DNA of 44,084 nt from Acidobacteriaceae bacterium (GTDB lineage Bacteria; Acidobacteriota; Terriglobia; Terriglobales; Acidobacteriaceae), in contig PLBY01000039.1 in the NCBI GenBank assembly GCA_003134655.1, positions 1-44,084 of the forward strand, written 5' to 3'. Below are positions 1 to 7,285 of this stretch, in pieces. Below the pieces are notes generated by a model, which was given only the letters and a program-made list of their open reading frames with translations, searched no databases and was not told where the DNA came from. Position numbers and translations under genes: made by a program. The first letter of the stretch is position 1, and every line of letters starts with the position of its first letter.

Positions 1-361
1 CCTTCTCAACCTCTTTCGTAATCTCCTCTAAAACCGCGTCCAGATCCTTCTCCAACACAACCTGGCTCAAGTTGATAAAGCGGACGGCGGTGTTTAACTT
101 GGCCTGGTCAAAGAACGTGTACTGTTGCTGGTAGCGCAGCATTTTGATGGCGGGTTCGCCGAGGATGGTGAAATAGAGCGCGGGGCGCTCCGGCGTCGCG
201 TTGGCGAATATGATTTGGTGCGCCAGCGTGGTCTTGCCGCTTCCCGGGGCTCCCGCGATGATATTAAAAGAAAATTCCGGGAGACCGCCGCCCAGGATTT
301 CATCGAGGCCCGGCACCCCGGTCGGCAGTTTTTTTATTATCACTCTATCTTGTGCGCTCAA
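1..361 (-). CDS. KaiC-like RecA-superfamily ATPase (3' end beyond window)
   Basis: The first ~120 residues of a protein that runs off the left edge. I start it at TTG 359-361: an AGGAGAGG ribosome site lies just upstream, and translation runs directly into the KaiC-type opening LPTGVPGLDEILGGG. A Walker A motif GAPGSGKTT sits at residues 37-45, followed by the strand pattern ALYFTILGE seen in KaiC/RadA-like ATPases. Bacterial KaiC homologues outside cyanobacteria are usually ATP-dependent signalling or stress proteins rather than clocks; which applies here cannot be told. The start overlaps the end of the upstream paralogue gene (345-788) by 17 nt, so the two are probably translationally coupled. 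The Walker B and C-terminal regions lie outside the window, so a single versus double KaiC domain cannot be decided. Confidence 0.85.
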   Translation of the reverse strand, partial: MSAQDRVIIKKLPTGVPGLDEILGGGLPEFSFNIIAGAPGSGKTTLAHQIIFANATPERPALYFTILGEPAIKMLRYQQQYTFFDQAKLNTAVRFINLSQVVLEKDLDAVLEEITKEVEK

Positions 362-788
362 GCTTCCTCTCCTTCTCTGAAACGCGGCCGTTGAAGGCGG
401 CCTCCGGCCACACATCCTGAACCAGCCGCAACGTTAAACCCTCGCCAATGAACGTGAGAAGCAGCCCGATTAACTGGGCAATGAGAATGGCTCCTCCGTC
501 CCTGACCTGTTCCTTGTCAATCTGCGGCCCCAGTTCGTCCAGACCCTTTAAGGAGCCATCCGCCGCGACCTGTACCGCGGTAAGACTGGGAGATTCCGCA
601 CTGGCCAGCGTCAGAGCACGAGAAAGCAGCGAGCGAAAACCGGCGACTCCCGCGAGTGTAATGAGGGGCCGGCGCAGCTTCGCACAGACGCGAAAAGCCG
701 CAGACTCCGTTGGCTCGGAGTTCTTGCCTGCAACGGCCTCGTAAGCAAGAAGGCGTTGGGCCAAATGTCGCGACTCTGGAAGACTCAC
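345..788 (-). CDS. KaiC-associated hypothetical protein, paralogue A
   Basis: A 147-residue protein starting at GTG 786-788 behind an AAGGA site. I cannot assign it to a named domain. It has a basic, helix-rich N-terminal half (LRRPLITLAGVAGFRSLL), a conserved core (TAVQVAADGSLKGLDEL) and a hydrophobic helix near residues 100-120 (AILIAQLIGLLLTFIGEGLTL), followed by a charged tail. It is clearly paralogous to the next gene upstream (824-1426): the cores match almost residue for residue and a 38-nt DNA block is identical. Its end overlaps the KaiC-like start by 17 nt, suggesting the products work together, perhaps as an input or adaptor protein; this is inference from coupling only. No signal peptide is visible. 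Confidence 0.8.
   Translation of the reverse strand: MSLPESRHLAQRLLAYEAVAGKNSEPTESAAFRVCAKLRRPLITLAGVAGFRSLLSRALTLASAESPSLTAVQVAADGSLKGLDELGPQIDKEQVRDGGAILIAQLIGLLLTFIGEGLTLRLVQDVWPEAAFNGRVSEKERKLERTR
601..638. repeat. 38-nt block identical to 1239-1276 (paralogue duplication)
   Basis: The 38 bases at 601-638 recur exactly at 1239-1276, in the same orientation and at the equivalent codons of the two paralogous genes. Similarity continues on both sides over ~150 bases (about 530-680 against 1170-1320) with scattered, mostly silent differences. The duplication is therefore either recent or kept alike by gene conversion. Confidence 0.85.
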
Positions 789-823
789 GATTTCCTTTCC
801 CGTGCAAGGCGCGAACGCTGTAC

Positions 824-1426
824 TCAGTTTGGCTTGGGGCTTTTAATTGCCGCCACTACCGCCAATACGGTCGCCGTGTTTAGGACGTTTCCCGAGATAG
901 TCATCAGCGCTTCTGTGACGGGCGGATACTGCTCCGCCAGTTTCTCGAGACGCGCGCTCACTCCTTGGAGACTATCGACTTCGTTGACGATCGCCTCAAA
1001 GCCGATCGGTATACCGCTCCTCGAGAGGAACCGAAAGTCTGGGAGAATTTCAGATGTCACCAGCTGCAACGTCACAGCTTCGCCAACAACTCGGACAAGC
1101 AGTCCAAGTAACTGGGTGATGAGAATTATTCCTGCCTTCCGAACTTGGTCCGCATCGACTTGCGGCCGAAGCTCGTCTAGACCCTGTATCGATCCATCCG
1201 CCGCGACCTGCACCGCGCTAAGACTGGGAGCTTCCGCCCTGGCCAGCGTCAGAGCACGAGAAAGCAGCGAGCGAAAGCCGGCAACTCCCGTGAGCATAAT
1301 TAGGGGCTGGCGCAACCTCTCACAGACGCCAAAAGCCGCAAATTCCGTCGGCTCGGAGGTCTTGCCCGCAGCGTTTTCGTGAGCAAGAAGTCGCAGGGCC
1401 AAATCTCGCGTCTGTGGAGGAAGCAT
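824..1426 (-). CDS. KaiC-associated hypothetical protein, paralogue B (longer)
   Basis: A 200-residue paralogue of the 345-788 product. The reading frame is open to TTG 1448-1450, but ATG 1424-1426 aligns exactly with the start of paralogue A (LPPQTRDLALRLLAHE against LPESRHLAQRLLAYE), so I choose it. It shares the RRPL/QPLI-LTGVAGFRSLLSRALTL and AVQVAADGS-GLDEL-PQ blocks and the hydrophobic IILITQLLGLLVRVVGEAVTL segment. It carries ~60 extra C-terminal residues with a hydrophobic stretch (ISGNVLNTATVLAVVAAI), possibly amphipathic or membrane-facing. It lies 35 nt upstream of paralogue A, as first gene of an apparent three-gene operon ending in the KaiC-like ATPase. Function unknown. Confidence 0.78.
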   Translation of the reverse strand: MLPPQTRDLALRLLAHENAAGKTSEPTEFAAFGVCERLRQPLIMLTGVAGFRSLLSRALTLARAEAPSLSAVQVAADGSIQGLDELRPQVDADQVRKAGIILITQLLGLLVRVVGEAVTLQLVTSEILPDFRFLSRSGIPIGFEAIVNEVDSLQGVSARLEKLAEQYPPVTEALMTISGNVLNTATVLAVVAAIKSPKPN

Positions 1427-1608
1427 CGTTTTCGTTCCGTTGCCGTGCAAAATTCCCGTGACACCTGGACGTGAAACGTTCAGCCCAATATTACGCGTTT
1501 GGGAGTCGCTCGGATAGGGGCTGCGCCTGCTTCATCGGATTCTAGGGGCGCGGTGCCCGCCCTGGATCATTGTTAGCCGCTGTCCCGCAATTGGGATGAC
1601 GCGGCCCG

Positions 1609-2373
1609 CTAGTCGTGGAGAACGATGTTGAGAAGTGAACTGTGAACCTGTAACCCGCCTTCTGCCCCCCCGGCATAGTCAATGAATCCCAATTTCCTGA
1701 ACCGGTTCATGAAAAAGCTCACCCGCGACCGAGTGGTGCCCACCATCTCTGCCAGCGTCTCTTGACTGATCTTCGGAACCACGGATTCAGAAATCCCTTC
1801 CTTGCCAAAATGAGCGAGCATGAGAAGGACACGGGCTAACCTTTTCTCGCTGGAATTAAACAGTTGGTCAACCAGATCCTCTTCGTATCGAATGTTCCGG
1901 GTCAACAAATATGCGACGAACAGATCGGAAAGGGTGTGTTCGCGGTGAAGCGCGTCCACCATGGCCTTTTTCTCGATTCTCAGAACAGCGCAATCCGTCA
2001 TTGCGGTTGCAGAGCCCATGCGGAGAGGTTGGCCCGCAAGCGAACCTTCGCCGAAGAAACTCCCGTCACTTAATATGCCGATTGTGGCTTCCTTGCCATC
2101 CTTGGAGACAACGGTGAGTCTTACCTTGCCTGTCCGCAGGTAGAAAACTGCGTCGGAGGGATCCCCTTGGGCGATGATGGTTTGCTTCTTCGAAAAGAGC
2201 AGAGCTTTCCTGCCTTCGCCGATGGTGTCGAGGAACACCTGGGGGTCGAATTGGCGGCCGTTCTTGGGGGCTGGGGGTGGACGCGTAGAATTCCGCGTGC
2301 TTTGCGATTTCTGTTCAATCGGCGCCGGGACGGCGATTTTCGTTGAACCTTTGGATTCGCGAGGCGAAGCCAT
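1609..2373 (-). CDS. Crp/Fnr-family transcription regulator
   Basis: A 254-residue regulator. A low-complexity, Lys/Pro-rich N-terminal extension of ~45 residues precedes a cyclic-nucleotide-binding-like beta barrel (KKQTIIAQGDPSDAVFYLRTGKVRLTVVSKDG ... GSFFGEGSLAG) and a C-terminal winged helix (ISQETLAEMVGTTRSRVSFFMNRFRKLGFIDY, about residues 202-233). No Cys cluster of the FNR [4Fe-4S] type is present, so a Crp-like or ligand-free sensor is more likely. The frame is also open to GTG 2377-2379, but GGAGGT ends directly at that GTG and sits 6 nt before ATG 2371-2373, so the ATG is preferred. It is a single gene facing away from the HAD gene; its target is unknown. Confidence 0.9.
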   Translation of the reverse strand: MASPRESKGSTKIAVPAPIEQKSQSTRNSTRPPPAPKNGRQFDPQVFLDTIGEGRKALLFSKKQTIIAQGDPSDAVFYLRTGKVRLTVVSKDGKEATIGILSDGSFFGEGSLAGQPLRMGSATAMTDCAVLRIEKKAMVDALHREHTLSDLFVAYLLTRNIRYEEDLVDQLFNSSEKRLARVLLMLAHFGKEGISESVVPKISQETLAEMVGTTRSRVSFFMNRFRKLGFIDYAGGAEGGLQVHSSLLNIVLHD

Positions 2374-2408
2374 GGGCACACCTCCGCTAACTCCACGTTC
2401 CTACCTAA

Positions 2409-2414
2409 ATTATA
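2409..2414 (-). promoter_or_regulatory. Possible -10 element for the Crp/Fnr gene
   Basis: A perfect TATAAT lies on the minus strand ~36 nt upstream of the Crp/Fnr ATG, with a good ribosome site downstream. I find no convincing -35 hexamer 16-18 nt further upstream, so this is weak. Confidence 0.3.
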
Positions 2415-2988
2415 CCGCCTCTTGCGCTGGCGCGCATCCCATGTATTGCGGGCGTCGTTAACTCTTTTCCCTTGAAAGCACACCCGTGGATGAAGCCTCC
2501 GAGCGGATTGTCGGCAAACCGGAACTCTCCATCTACCACGGCGGGACGGGGATTAGTCCGAGAAGCAAGGCCTGGGAGACGTGACCGCAAAATGGGAACT
2601 AGGCCGTTGGATACTTTCGTGGTCTTGACACAGACCCCGGACCGTCCGATGCTCTAGGGGTCGAGCCTGAGAGCTCGGCAAGCGGTCGCGACGCATAAGT
2701 TATTTGCAATCAGGATTTTGCCTTGGAAGCTAAAGTGACTTACTGATTCTAAAGACCTTAGTGCATCACCCGACGCGTAACCCCTTTGAATACAAGATTT
2801 TGCCCGTAACTGATTGAGCTGCATAGATATTTTGGCGATTTTCCCCTAACTCATTGATTGCATTAGACCGAGGGGGGAGGGGGGCCCCCAAAATCGCTGC
2901 ATTCCCAAAACGAAACTGCTCTCACCCACTTCCGCACACATCTCGACTAAACTCTTTCCCAGAATTCTTCTCTGGGGAGGAACTACCT
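2415..2988. other. Divergent intergenic region, no gene recognised
   Basis: A ~570-base gap between the Crp/Fnr gene and the HAD gene. Short open frames exist on both strands but none has a ribosome site plus a recognisable sequence. The right part (about 2690-2870) is visibly more AT-rich, as promoter regions often are, and ends in a G-run then C-run (about 2872-2888) that could fold. No RNA gene or operator was identified. Confidence 0.5.
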
Positions 2989-3600
2989 TTGTCTGCCATT
3001 CGCGCCATTTTCTGGGATGTCGGAGGAGTGCTGCTCACCAACGCTTGGGACCGCACGGAACGCACCGCGGCTCTCGAGCACTTTCATCTCGACCAGGAAG
3101 AATTCCATGATCGTCACGAGATGGTGGTCTCGTCGTTCGAGCGCGGCAAGATCACGCTCGACGAGTATCTCGACCGCACCGTCTTCTATCGCACCCGCCC
3201 CTTCTCGCGCGATGCGTTCCGCGACTACATGTATTCCCTGTCGCAACCGTTTCCCGAAGTGCTCGCATTTGCGCGGGCCCTCAGCGACTCCGGTAAATAC
3301 TTCATGGGCACAATCAACAACGAATCGCGCGAGCTGAATTACTACCGGATAGAAAAGTACGGACTGCGGGAAACCTTCCGCTTGTTCGTCAGTTCCTGTT
3401 TTGTCGGATTCCGCAAGCCGGAGCGCGACATTTATCGCCTCGCACTCGAGACCACGCAGATCCCAGCCGCCGAGTGCTGCTTCATCGACGACCGGGCGTT
3501 GAATCTGGAATGCGCCGCCAAGCTGGGAATGCAAACGATCGAGATGCAGCAAGTGGAGCAGTTGCGCGGCGACTTGGCGAAACTCGGCGTAAGCCCCTAA
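2989..3600 (+). CDS. HAD-superfamily hydrolase (DxG type)
   Basis: A 203-residue haloacid-dehalogenase-fold protein. Motif I is IFWDVGGVLLT (nucleophile Asp with Gly in place of the second Asp, as in the epoxide-hydrolase-N/HAD-IA-like group). A helical cap follows (DRTERTAALEHFHLDQEEF...), then motif II around GTINNES, motif III Lys in GFRKPERDIY and motif IV FIDDRALNLE. The replaced second Asp is known in HAD members with weak or altered phosphatase activity, so the reaction is uncertain. The frame is open back to 2854, but TTG 2989 is preferred because GGGGAGGA lies ~7 nt upstream and the domain begins immediately afterwards. It stands alone, convergent with the zinc-ribbon gene. Confidence 0.85.
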   Translation: MSAIRAIFWDVGGVLLTNAWDRTERTAALEHFHLDQEEFHDRHEMVVSSFERGKITLDEYLDRTVFYRTRPFSRDAFRDYMYSLSQPFPEVLAFARALSDSGKYFMGTINNESRELNYYRIEKYGLRETFRLFVSSCFVGFRKPERDIYRLALETTQIPAAECCFIDDRALNLECAAKLGMQTIEMQQVEQLRGDLAKLGVSP

Positions 3601-3698
3601 AACTACGACTTGGCGAAGGCTCGCGAACCGAACGAACTTGGGGAGGCACGACTTCAGAGGTCGCGGAAGAACTACAAACCCGTGCACGACCGTGGAAG

Positions 3699-3754
3699 AG
3701 CGGCCCTTCAGGGCCGCGTAAGCATGACGAACTAGTTCGGGCTTCAGCCCCCGA
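3699..3754. repeat. Two adjacent GC-rich hairpins (REP-like)
   Basis: GCGGCCC-TTCA-GGGCCGC (3700-3717) is followed 21 nt later by a shorter GGGC-TTCA-GCCC hairpin (3739-3750). Both use the same TTCA loop. They sit in the tail-to-tail gap between the HAD and zinc-ribbon genes and lack a T tract. The paired, same-loop layout resembles dispersed extragenic palindromes of acidobacterial genomes; only one copy is in the window, so dispersal is inference. Confidence 0.45.
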
Positions 3755-3777
3755 GATCCACTTGATGCAAGACTCGC

Positions 3778-4812
3778 TTACGGATTCTTGCGCGGCGAGC
3801 TCGTCTTCACTCCCGAACTCTGCGGAACATCCGATTCCTGCGTGCTGAGCGTCAAATCGCTGGACCAGCAATCCGCCGCCAGCTTCCATTCGCCGTTGCT
3901 CTGGCGAGCGCAAACCCACAAATATTTTCCGCGTTCTTCACGGCGTTTGCCAGTCGCGCTGGGAATCAACGCCTTGCAGCGCCCCGCTTCATACGCCAGA
4001 TCGCCAACTACTTCCACGCGCAGAGGATCAACTTCCACTTCACCGAGTCCGGCGTCGAGCGCTCCAAAGAAGAACTCGCGCACCGCAGCGGCGCCGCGTA
4101 CCGGAGGACAGTTCGAGCGCAGCACCAGCGCGTCGTGGGTGTAAAGCTCGATGAGGTCATCGAGATGTTTGGTATTGCAGGCCAGAACCCACTCATGGGC
4201 GAGGCTCCGAACCGCAGCCTCGGCGCGGCTCATGTCGCCACGCAGCGCCGCCGTCGCCCGCAACTTGTCCTCTCTCTGCGGCTCCCTCATTGAATCCCGC
4301 ACAGGATCTGCGCCGGGCCGCGCCGCCATCGCTTCCCCGCCAGGAAAATAGTGGTGGTGATAGTGATGATGGAAGTGATGGGTTTCCTGCCCTGTAGGCC
4401 GAGTTACCGCCTGCCTTTCCGCAGGATCGAGATCGAGAAACGGATTCGGTGGGACCGCCAGAGCGTGCGAAGGGCGCTCTTCCTCCGCCATTGATGCCGC
4501 AAGTTCGGTGGTGATGCCGCACATGCCGCAGAACTTGTTGCCTTCGCGATTGCGGTATCCGCAAACCCGGCACACGATCGTGGTCGACTCGCCGGTCAAC
4601 TCCTGCGTGGAATCGTCGGAAGCCTGCTCCGCGTCCGCTTCAGCAGCTAACCGCTGCGCCGCCTCCAACGCTGCCGCGATCGCGTCTGCACTTGGCTTGG
4701 GACGGCGCATTTCGGGTTGCAGCCGGCGGTAAAGTTCTTCCATCTCGGCGCTGTGCACCGGAGCGTCAGGAGACCTGGGATTTTTCTTGTCTTTGTCCAC
4801 GAACCCGTCCAA
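3778..4812 (-). CDS. Zinc-ribbon plus SnoaL/DUF4440-like (NTF2-fold) protein
   Basis: A 344-residue, apparently cytoplasmic protein of three parts. First comes a helical, acidic N-terminus. Then a two-CxxC zinc ribbon (CRVCGYRNREGNKFCGMCG, about residues 81-99) is followed by a linker with a striking His/Tyr/Phe cluster (HHFHHHYHHHYF). The C-terminal ~130 residues read as an NTF2-fold domain (LAHEWVLACNTKHLDDLIELYTHDALVL...VRGAAAVREFFFGAL...GKYLWVCARQSNGEWKLAADCWSSD), as in SnoaL/DUF4440 ketosteroid-isomerase-like proteins. TTG 4810-4812 opens the frame without a clear ribosome site; GTG 4798-4800 is an alternative. Function unknown; the fold often serves as a small-molecule pocket or oligomerisation module. 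Confidence 0.75.
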   Translation of the reverse strand: MDGFVDKDKKNPRSPDAPVHSAEMEELYRRLQPEMRRPKPSADAIAAALEAAQRLAAEADAEQASDDSTQELTGESTTIVCRVCGYRNREGNKFCGMCGITTELAASMAEEERPSHALAVPPNPFLDLDPAERQAVTRPTGQETHHFHHHYHHHYFPGGEAMAARPGADPVRDSMREPQREDKLRATAALRGDMSRAEAAVRSLAHEWVLACNTKHLDDLIELYTHDALVLRSNCPPVRGAAAVREFFFGALDAGLGEVEVDPLRVEVVGDLAYEAGRCKALIPSATGKRREERGKYLWVCARQSNGEWKLAADCWSSDLTLSTQESDVPQSSGVKTSSPRKNP

Positions 4813-4866
4813 GAATCGAATCGATTGCTTGCTGGCGTCATTCTAGCCCAGCAACTCGGACTCGTG

Positions 4867-5304
4867 CTATCGGCTGGAAAATTCGATCTTGCCTTCGATC
4901 TCGGTCGGAACTCCATTGCAAGTTGCCGGACGATATCTCCAGGTTCGCACGGTTTGCAGCACATGGCGATCGCCAGCCAGGCCCGCGCTCTCCAGAATGA
5001 GCGGGCTGTGCACGCGTCCATCGGTTCCGATGATGAAACTGACTTTCACCTTCTGGCCGCGCGCCGTCGAAGAGAAGAGCGGATCAGGCGTGGTCAAAGC
5101 CTCAGGCGGTTGCACTTCTGCGCAAGACGGGCGCGAACTGATGTGAGCCACATCCACGAACTGGGAAGCGCGCGCCAGCGTTTTCGATACCAGGCGTTCC
5201 CTCTGTTCAAGGTTAACCGCACGCACACGCGGCGCGGGCGTGGTCATCGCCAAGGCGACGACCGGGACGAACAACAGAATCGCAGGCCAGTTGCGACGAT
5301 GCAT
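4867..5304 (-). CDS. TonB C-terminal-domain-like exported protein
   Basis: A 145-residue protein with an N-terminal signal or anchor (MHRRNWPAILLFVPVVALAMT) and a C-terminal TonB-like domain (VKVSFIIGTDGRVHSPLILES...QTVRTWRYRPATCNGVPTEIEGKIEF). This is the fold by which TonB-type energy transducers contact outer-membrane receptors. The long Pro/Lys spacer of a true TonB is absent, so it is more likely one of the short energy-transducer-like proteins common in Acidobacteriota. The frame is open to 5457, but ATG 5302-5304 begins the signal sequence and has GGAG ~10 nt upstream. It lies 54 nt upstream of the zinc-ribbon gene on the same strand. A TonB-dependent receptor is 2 kb away. Confidence 0.75.
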   Translation of the reverse strand: MHRRNWPAILLFVPVVALAMTTPAPRVRAVNLEQRERLVSKTLARASQFVDVAHISSRPSCAEVQPPEALTTPDPLFSSTARGQKVKVSFIIGTDGRVHSPLILESAGLAGDRHVLQTVRTWRYRPATCNGVPTEIEGKIEFSSR

Positions 5305-5506
5305 GAGCTTAGAACTCCGCAGAGCCGGAATCGCTCTGAACCTTAGTCTTGGGGCACATACAGGACCATTCCGACCTAAGAGGGATGTTGCTGATCTGGA
5401 AGAGGTTAGACGCCCCGACGGGAGCATGGGAGAACCTCCAGATGAAAGACATTGCATAGGATGATTGGGATTTCCCGATCAGCACTCGCACTCAGCGCGT
5501 TCTCCT

Positions 5507-5543
5507 CAATAAAGAAGAGGCGGAGCCACACACGCTCCGCCTC
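5507..5543 (-). terminator. Rho-independent terminator of the 5564-6091 gene
   Basis: A perfect 10-bp inverted repeat (GAGGCGGAGC / GCTCCGCCTC at 5517-5526 and 5534-5543) with a 7-nt loop. On the minus strand it is followed by TTCTTTATT and lies 20 nt past the stop codon of the secreted-protein gene. Confidence 0.8.
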
Positions 5544-5563
5544 CAGATTTCGCGATTTACGAC

Positions 5564-6091
5564 CTACGGCTTGTAGATGCTGTACTGGTTGGTGTAGGTG
5601 TACATGGTCGTTCCGAAGGTGGAGTAGAACGACATGTATGCGGTGTGGACTCCATTGGTCACCGAGGCGACGTTGATTGAACTGATGGCAGAGTAGGAGC
5701 CATCCGCTGCATCGTAGCCATTGTAGGCACAGGCGCCGGCGATGTTTCCGTCGACGATAAGGCAGAGAGCGCGATCGTCATTGGCAACGCCACCGCCAGA
5801 ACTGGTCGAAAACGAATTCACCACGAGAGAGCAAGTTCCCGAGCCACTCTTGCAGGTGAATTGCACGCCGCTGTCTTCCGTGTTGAAACCGGCGACCAGC
5901 GTCGCATAGGGAGTGCCCGTCGTGTAGAACGTGGACGTGTTCATTTCAATTACTGGCGGTGGAAAGTGGAGACCCGAGATATCGCGTGGCGGACCGGGCT
6001 GGTGAACTCCTGCTGCGGAAACGACGAAGTATGCGCCCACGAACAGCATGGTGAGGGTGACGCAAAGGGCCAGCTTTGTCATCTTACTCAT
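5564..6091 (-). CDS. Small secreted protein of unknown function
   Basis: A 175-residue exported protein. I start it at ATG 6089-6091, preceded by AGGAGA at good spacing; it opens with a signal peptide (MSKMTKLALCVTLTMLFVGAYFVVSAAG). The mature part is rich in Ser, Thr, Tyr, Gly and Asn and predicted to be mostly beta strand. Two pairs of Cys (FTCKSGSGTCSLV and LCLIVDGNIAGACAY) could form disulfides outside the cytoplasm. The repeated YTTGTPYATL and FYSTFGTTMYTYTNQYS patterns resemble surface beta-sandwich proteins. I do not recognise a family. It appears monocistronic with its own terminator. Confidence 0.75.
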   Translation of the reverse strand: MSKMTKLALCVTLTMLFVGAYFVVSAAGVHQPGPPRDISGLHFPPPVIEMNTSTFYTTGTPYATLVAGFNTEDSGVQFTCKSGSGTCSLVVNSFSTSSGGGVANDDRALCLIVDGNIAGACAYNGYDAADGSYSAISSINVASVTNGVHTAYMSFYSTFGTTMYTYTNQYSIYKP

Positions 6092-6313
6092 AGTTTCTCC
6101 TGTGTGAATCTTGAACTTAGATTTACCCGGAAGCGAAACGGTGGAGCGAGGCCCAGACTGCAAAAGCGCAATGAAGGTACCTCAACTTCTCAGAATCTCA
6201 AAGCGCAATTTTTCGATTCCTCGGCGATGAGTAACAAGCCGCAAACTCTTGCACAGTAGTAGAACTTCGTTGCAGAGAAACCTGCAGGGCGCCGGACGTG
6301 CGACGGCCTGAAC

Positions 6314-7228
6314 TCAGCGAGCCACAGAACGGCGCAGAGTCAGCAGAGTGATTTCAGGAGGACAGTTCATGCGGACAGGGAGATTGACTGTGCCGAGGCC
6401 TGGGTTGGTGTAAAGCGCGAGGCCGCCGATCTGGTACAGACCCCAAACATATTTTCTGGCCAATTCCGGAAGGAAAAGAGGGCGGACGAAAGGCACGCGC
6501 ACCTGGCCCCCATGGGAGTGGCCCGAGAGTTGGAGATCCACGGAATAGCGCGCCACGGTGTCGGCATAGTCGGGCTCGTGGGCTAACAGTACTGCGGCCT
6601 CGTCCGCGGGAAGATCGTGCAGGGTCGCGTCGAGGTCGGCGGTGCCACCTAAGACGTCGTCTACACCGCTCAGCCAAAACCGCGCTCCATCGCGGTCGAT
6701 CGGCACTGATTGATTGGAGAGCACTTGGATTCCGGCGGAGTGCAGCGAAGTGCTCACACGATCGGGATCCGTGAAGACGTCATGGTTTCCCAGGACAGCC
6801 CATAGCCCGTGAGGCGCACGCATTTGCCGCAGCAGTTCGGCGCAAGGTTCAGCGGCAGAGGCAGCATCCGCCGGATCGCCAGACCAAGGCATGGAAACAA
6901 AATCTCCGGTCAGCGCGATCAGGTCGGGTCGTAGACCGTTGACCATGGCAATCGCGGACCGCAGCGGATGGACGGAAAAATAAGGGTCATAATGGAAGTC
7001 GCTGAGCAGCGCGATGGTGAAGCCTTCGAGCCGGGAAGGCCAGCGACGGAGGGCAATTTCCTGGCGCACGATTCGGGGACGGTTCGGCTCGAGCAGCGTA
7101 GTGTCGGCGGCGACTGCGGCCACGCCTGCGGTGGCTGCGAGGCGAACAAATTTCCGCCTGGTAATGGGAAGAAAAGACAATCGGTTTCGGGCCTTACACT
7201 GCGGCAGAACGCGGACCGCAGTCGTCAA
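6314..7228 (-). CDS. Tat-exported calcineurin-like metallophosphoesterase
   Basis: A 304-residue enzyme of the YkuE/YaeI-like metallophosphoesterase group. A twin-arginine signal (TRRKFVRLAATAGVAAVAA, about residues 23-41) precedes the dinuclear-metal motifs DFHYD, GDFV, GNHD and GHSHGGQV, the last being the signature of this group. Relatives act on phosphodiester or pyrophosphate bonds of lipid or nucleotide substrates at the cell envelope; the substrate is not determinable. TTG 7226-7228 is the only long start; an internal TTG at residue 17 is closer to the RR motif and remains possible, since neither has a strong ribosome site. It is last in a minus-strand group with the TonB receptor (57-nt gap) and DUF5666 gene. 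Confidence 0.85.
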   Translation of the reverse strand: MTTAVRVLPQCKARNRLSFLPITRRKFVRLAATAGVAAVAADTTLLEPNRPRIVRQEIALRRWPSRLEGFTIALLSDFHYDPYFSVHPLRSAIAMVNGLRPDLIALTGDFVSMPWSGDPADAASAAEPCAELLRQMRAPHGLWAVLGNHDVFTDPDRVSTSLHSAGIQVLSNQSVPIDRDGARFWLSGVDDVLGGTADLDATLHDLPADEAAVLLAHEPDYADTVARYSVDLQLSGHSHGGQVRVPFVRPLFLPELARKYVWGLYQIGGLALYTNPGLGTVNLPVRMNCPPEITLLTLRRSVAR

Positions 7229-7285
7229 CTTCGAGCATAGCGCGAATCCGCCGACTCGCGATATGACGAGAGCAATGCCTCCCGA

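Noticed and set aside
2854..2988. Upstream extension of the HAD protein
   Set aside because: The extra 45 residues are basic and low in structure, start without a ribosome site, and precede a better TTG start.
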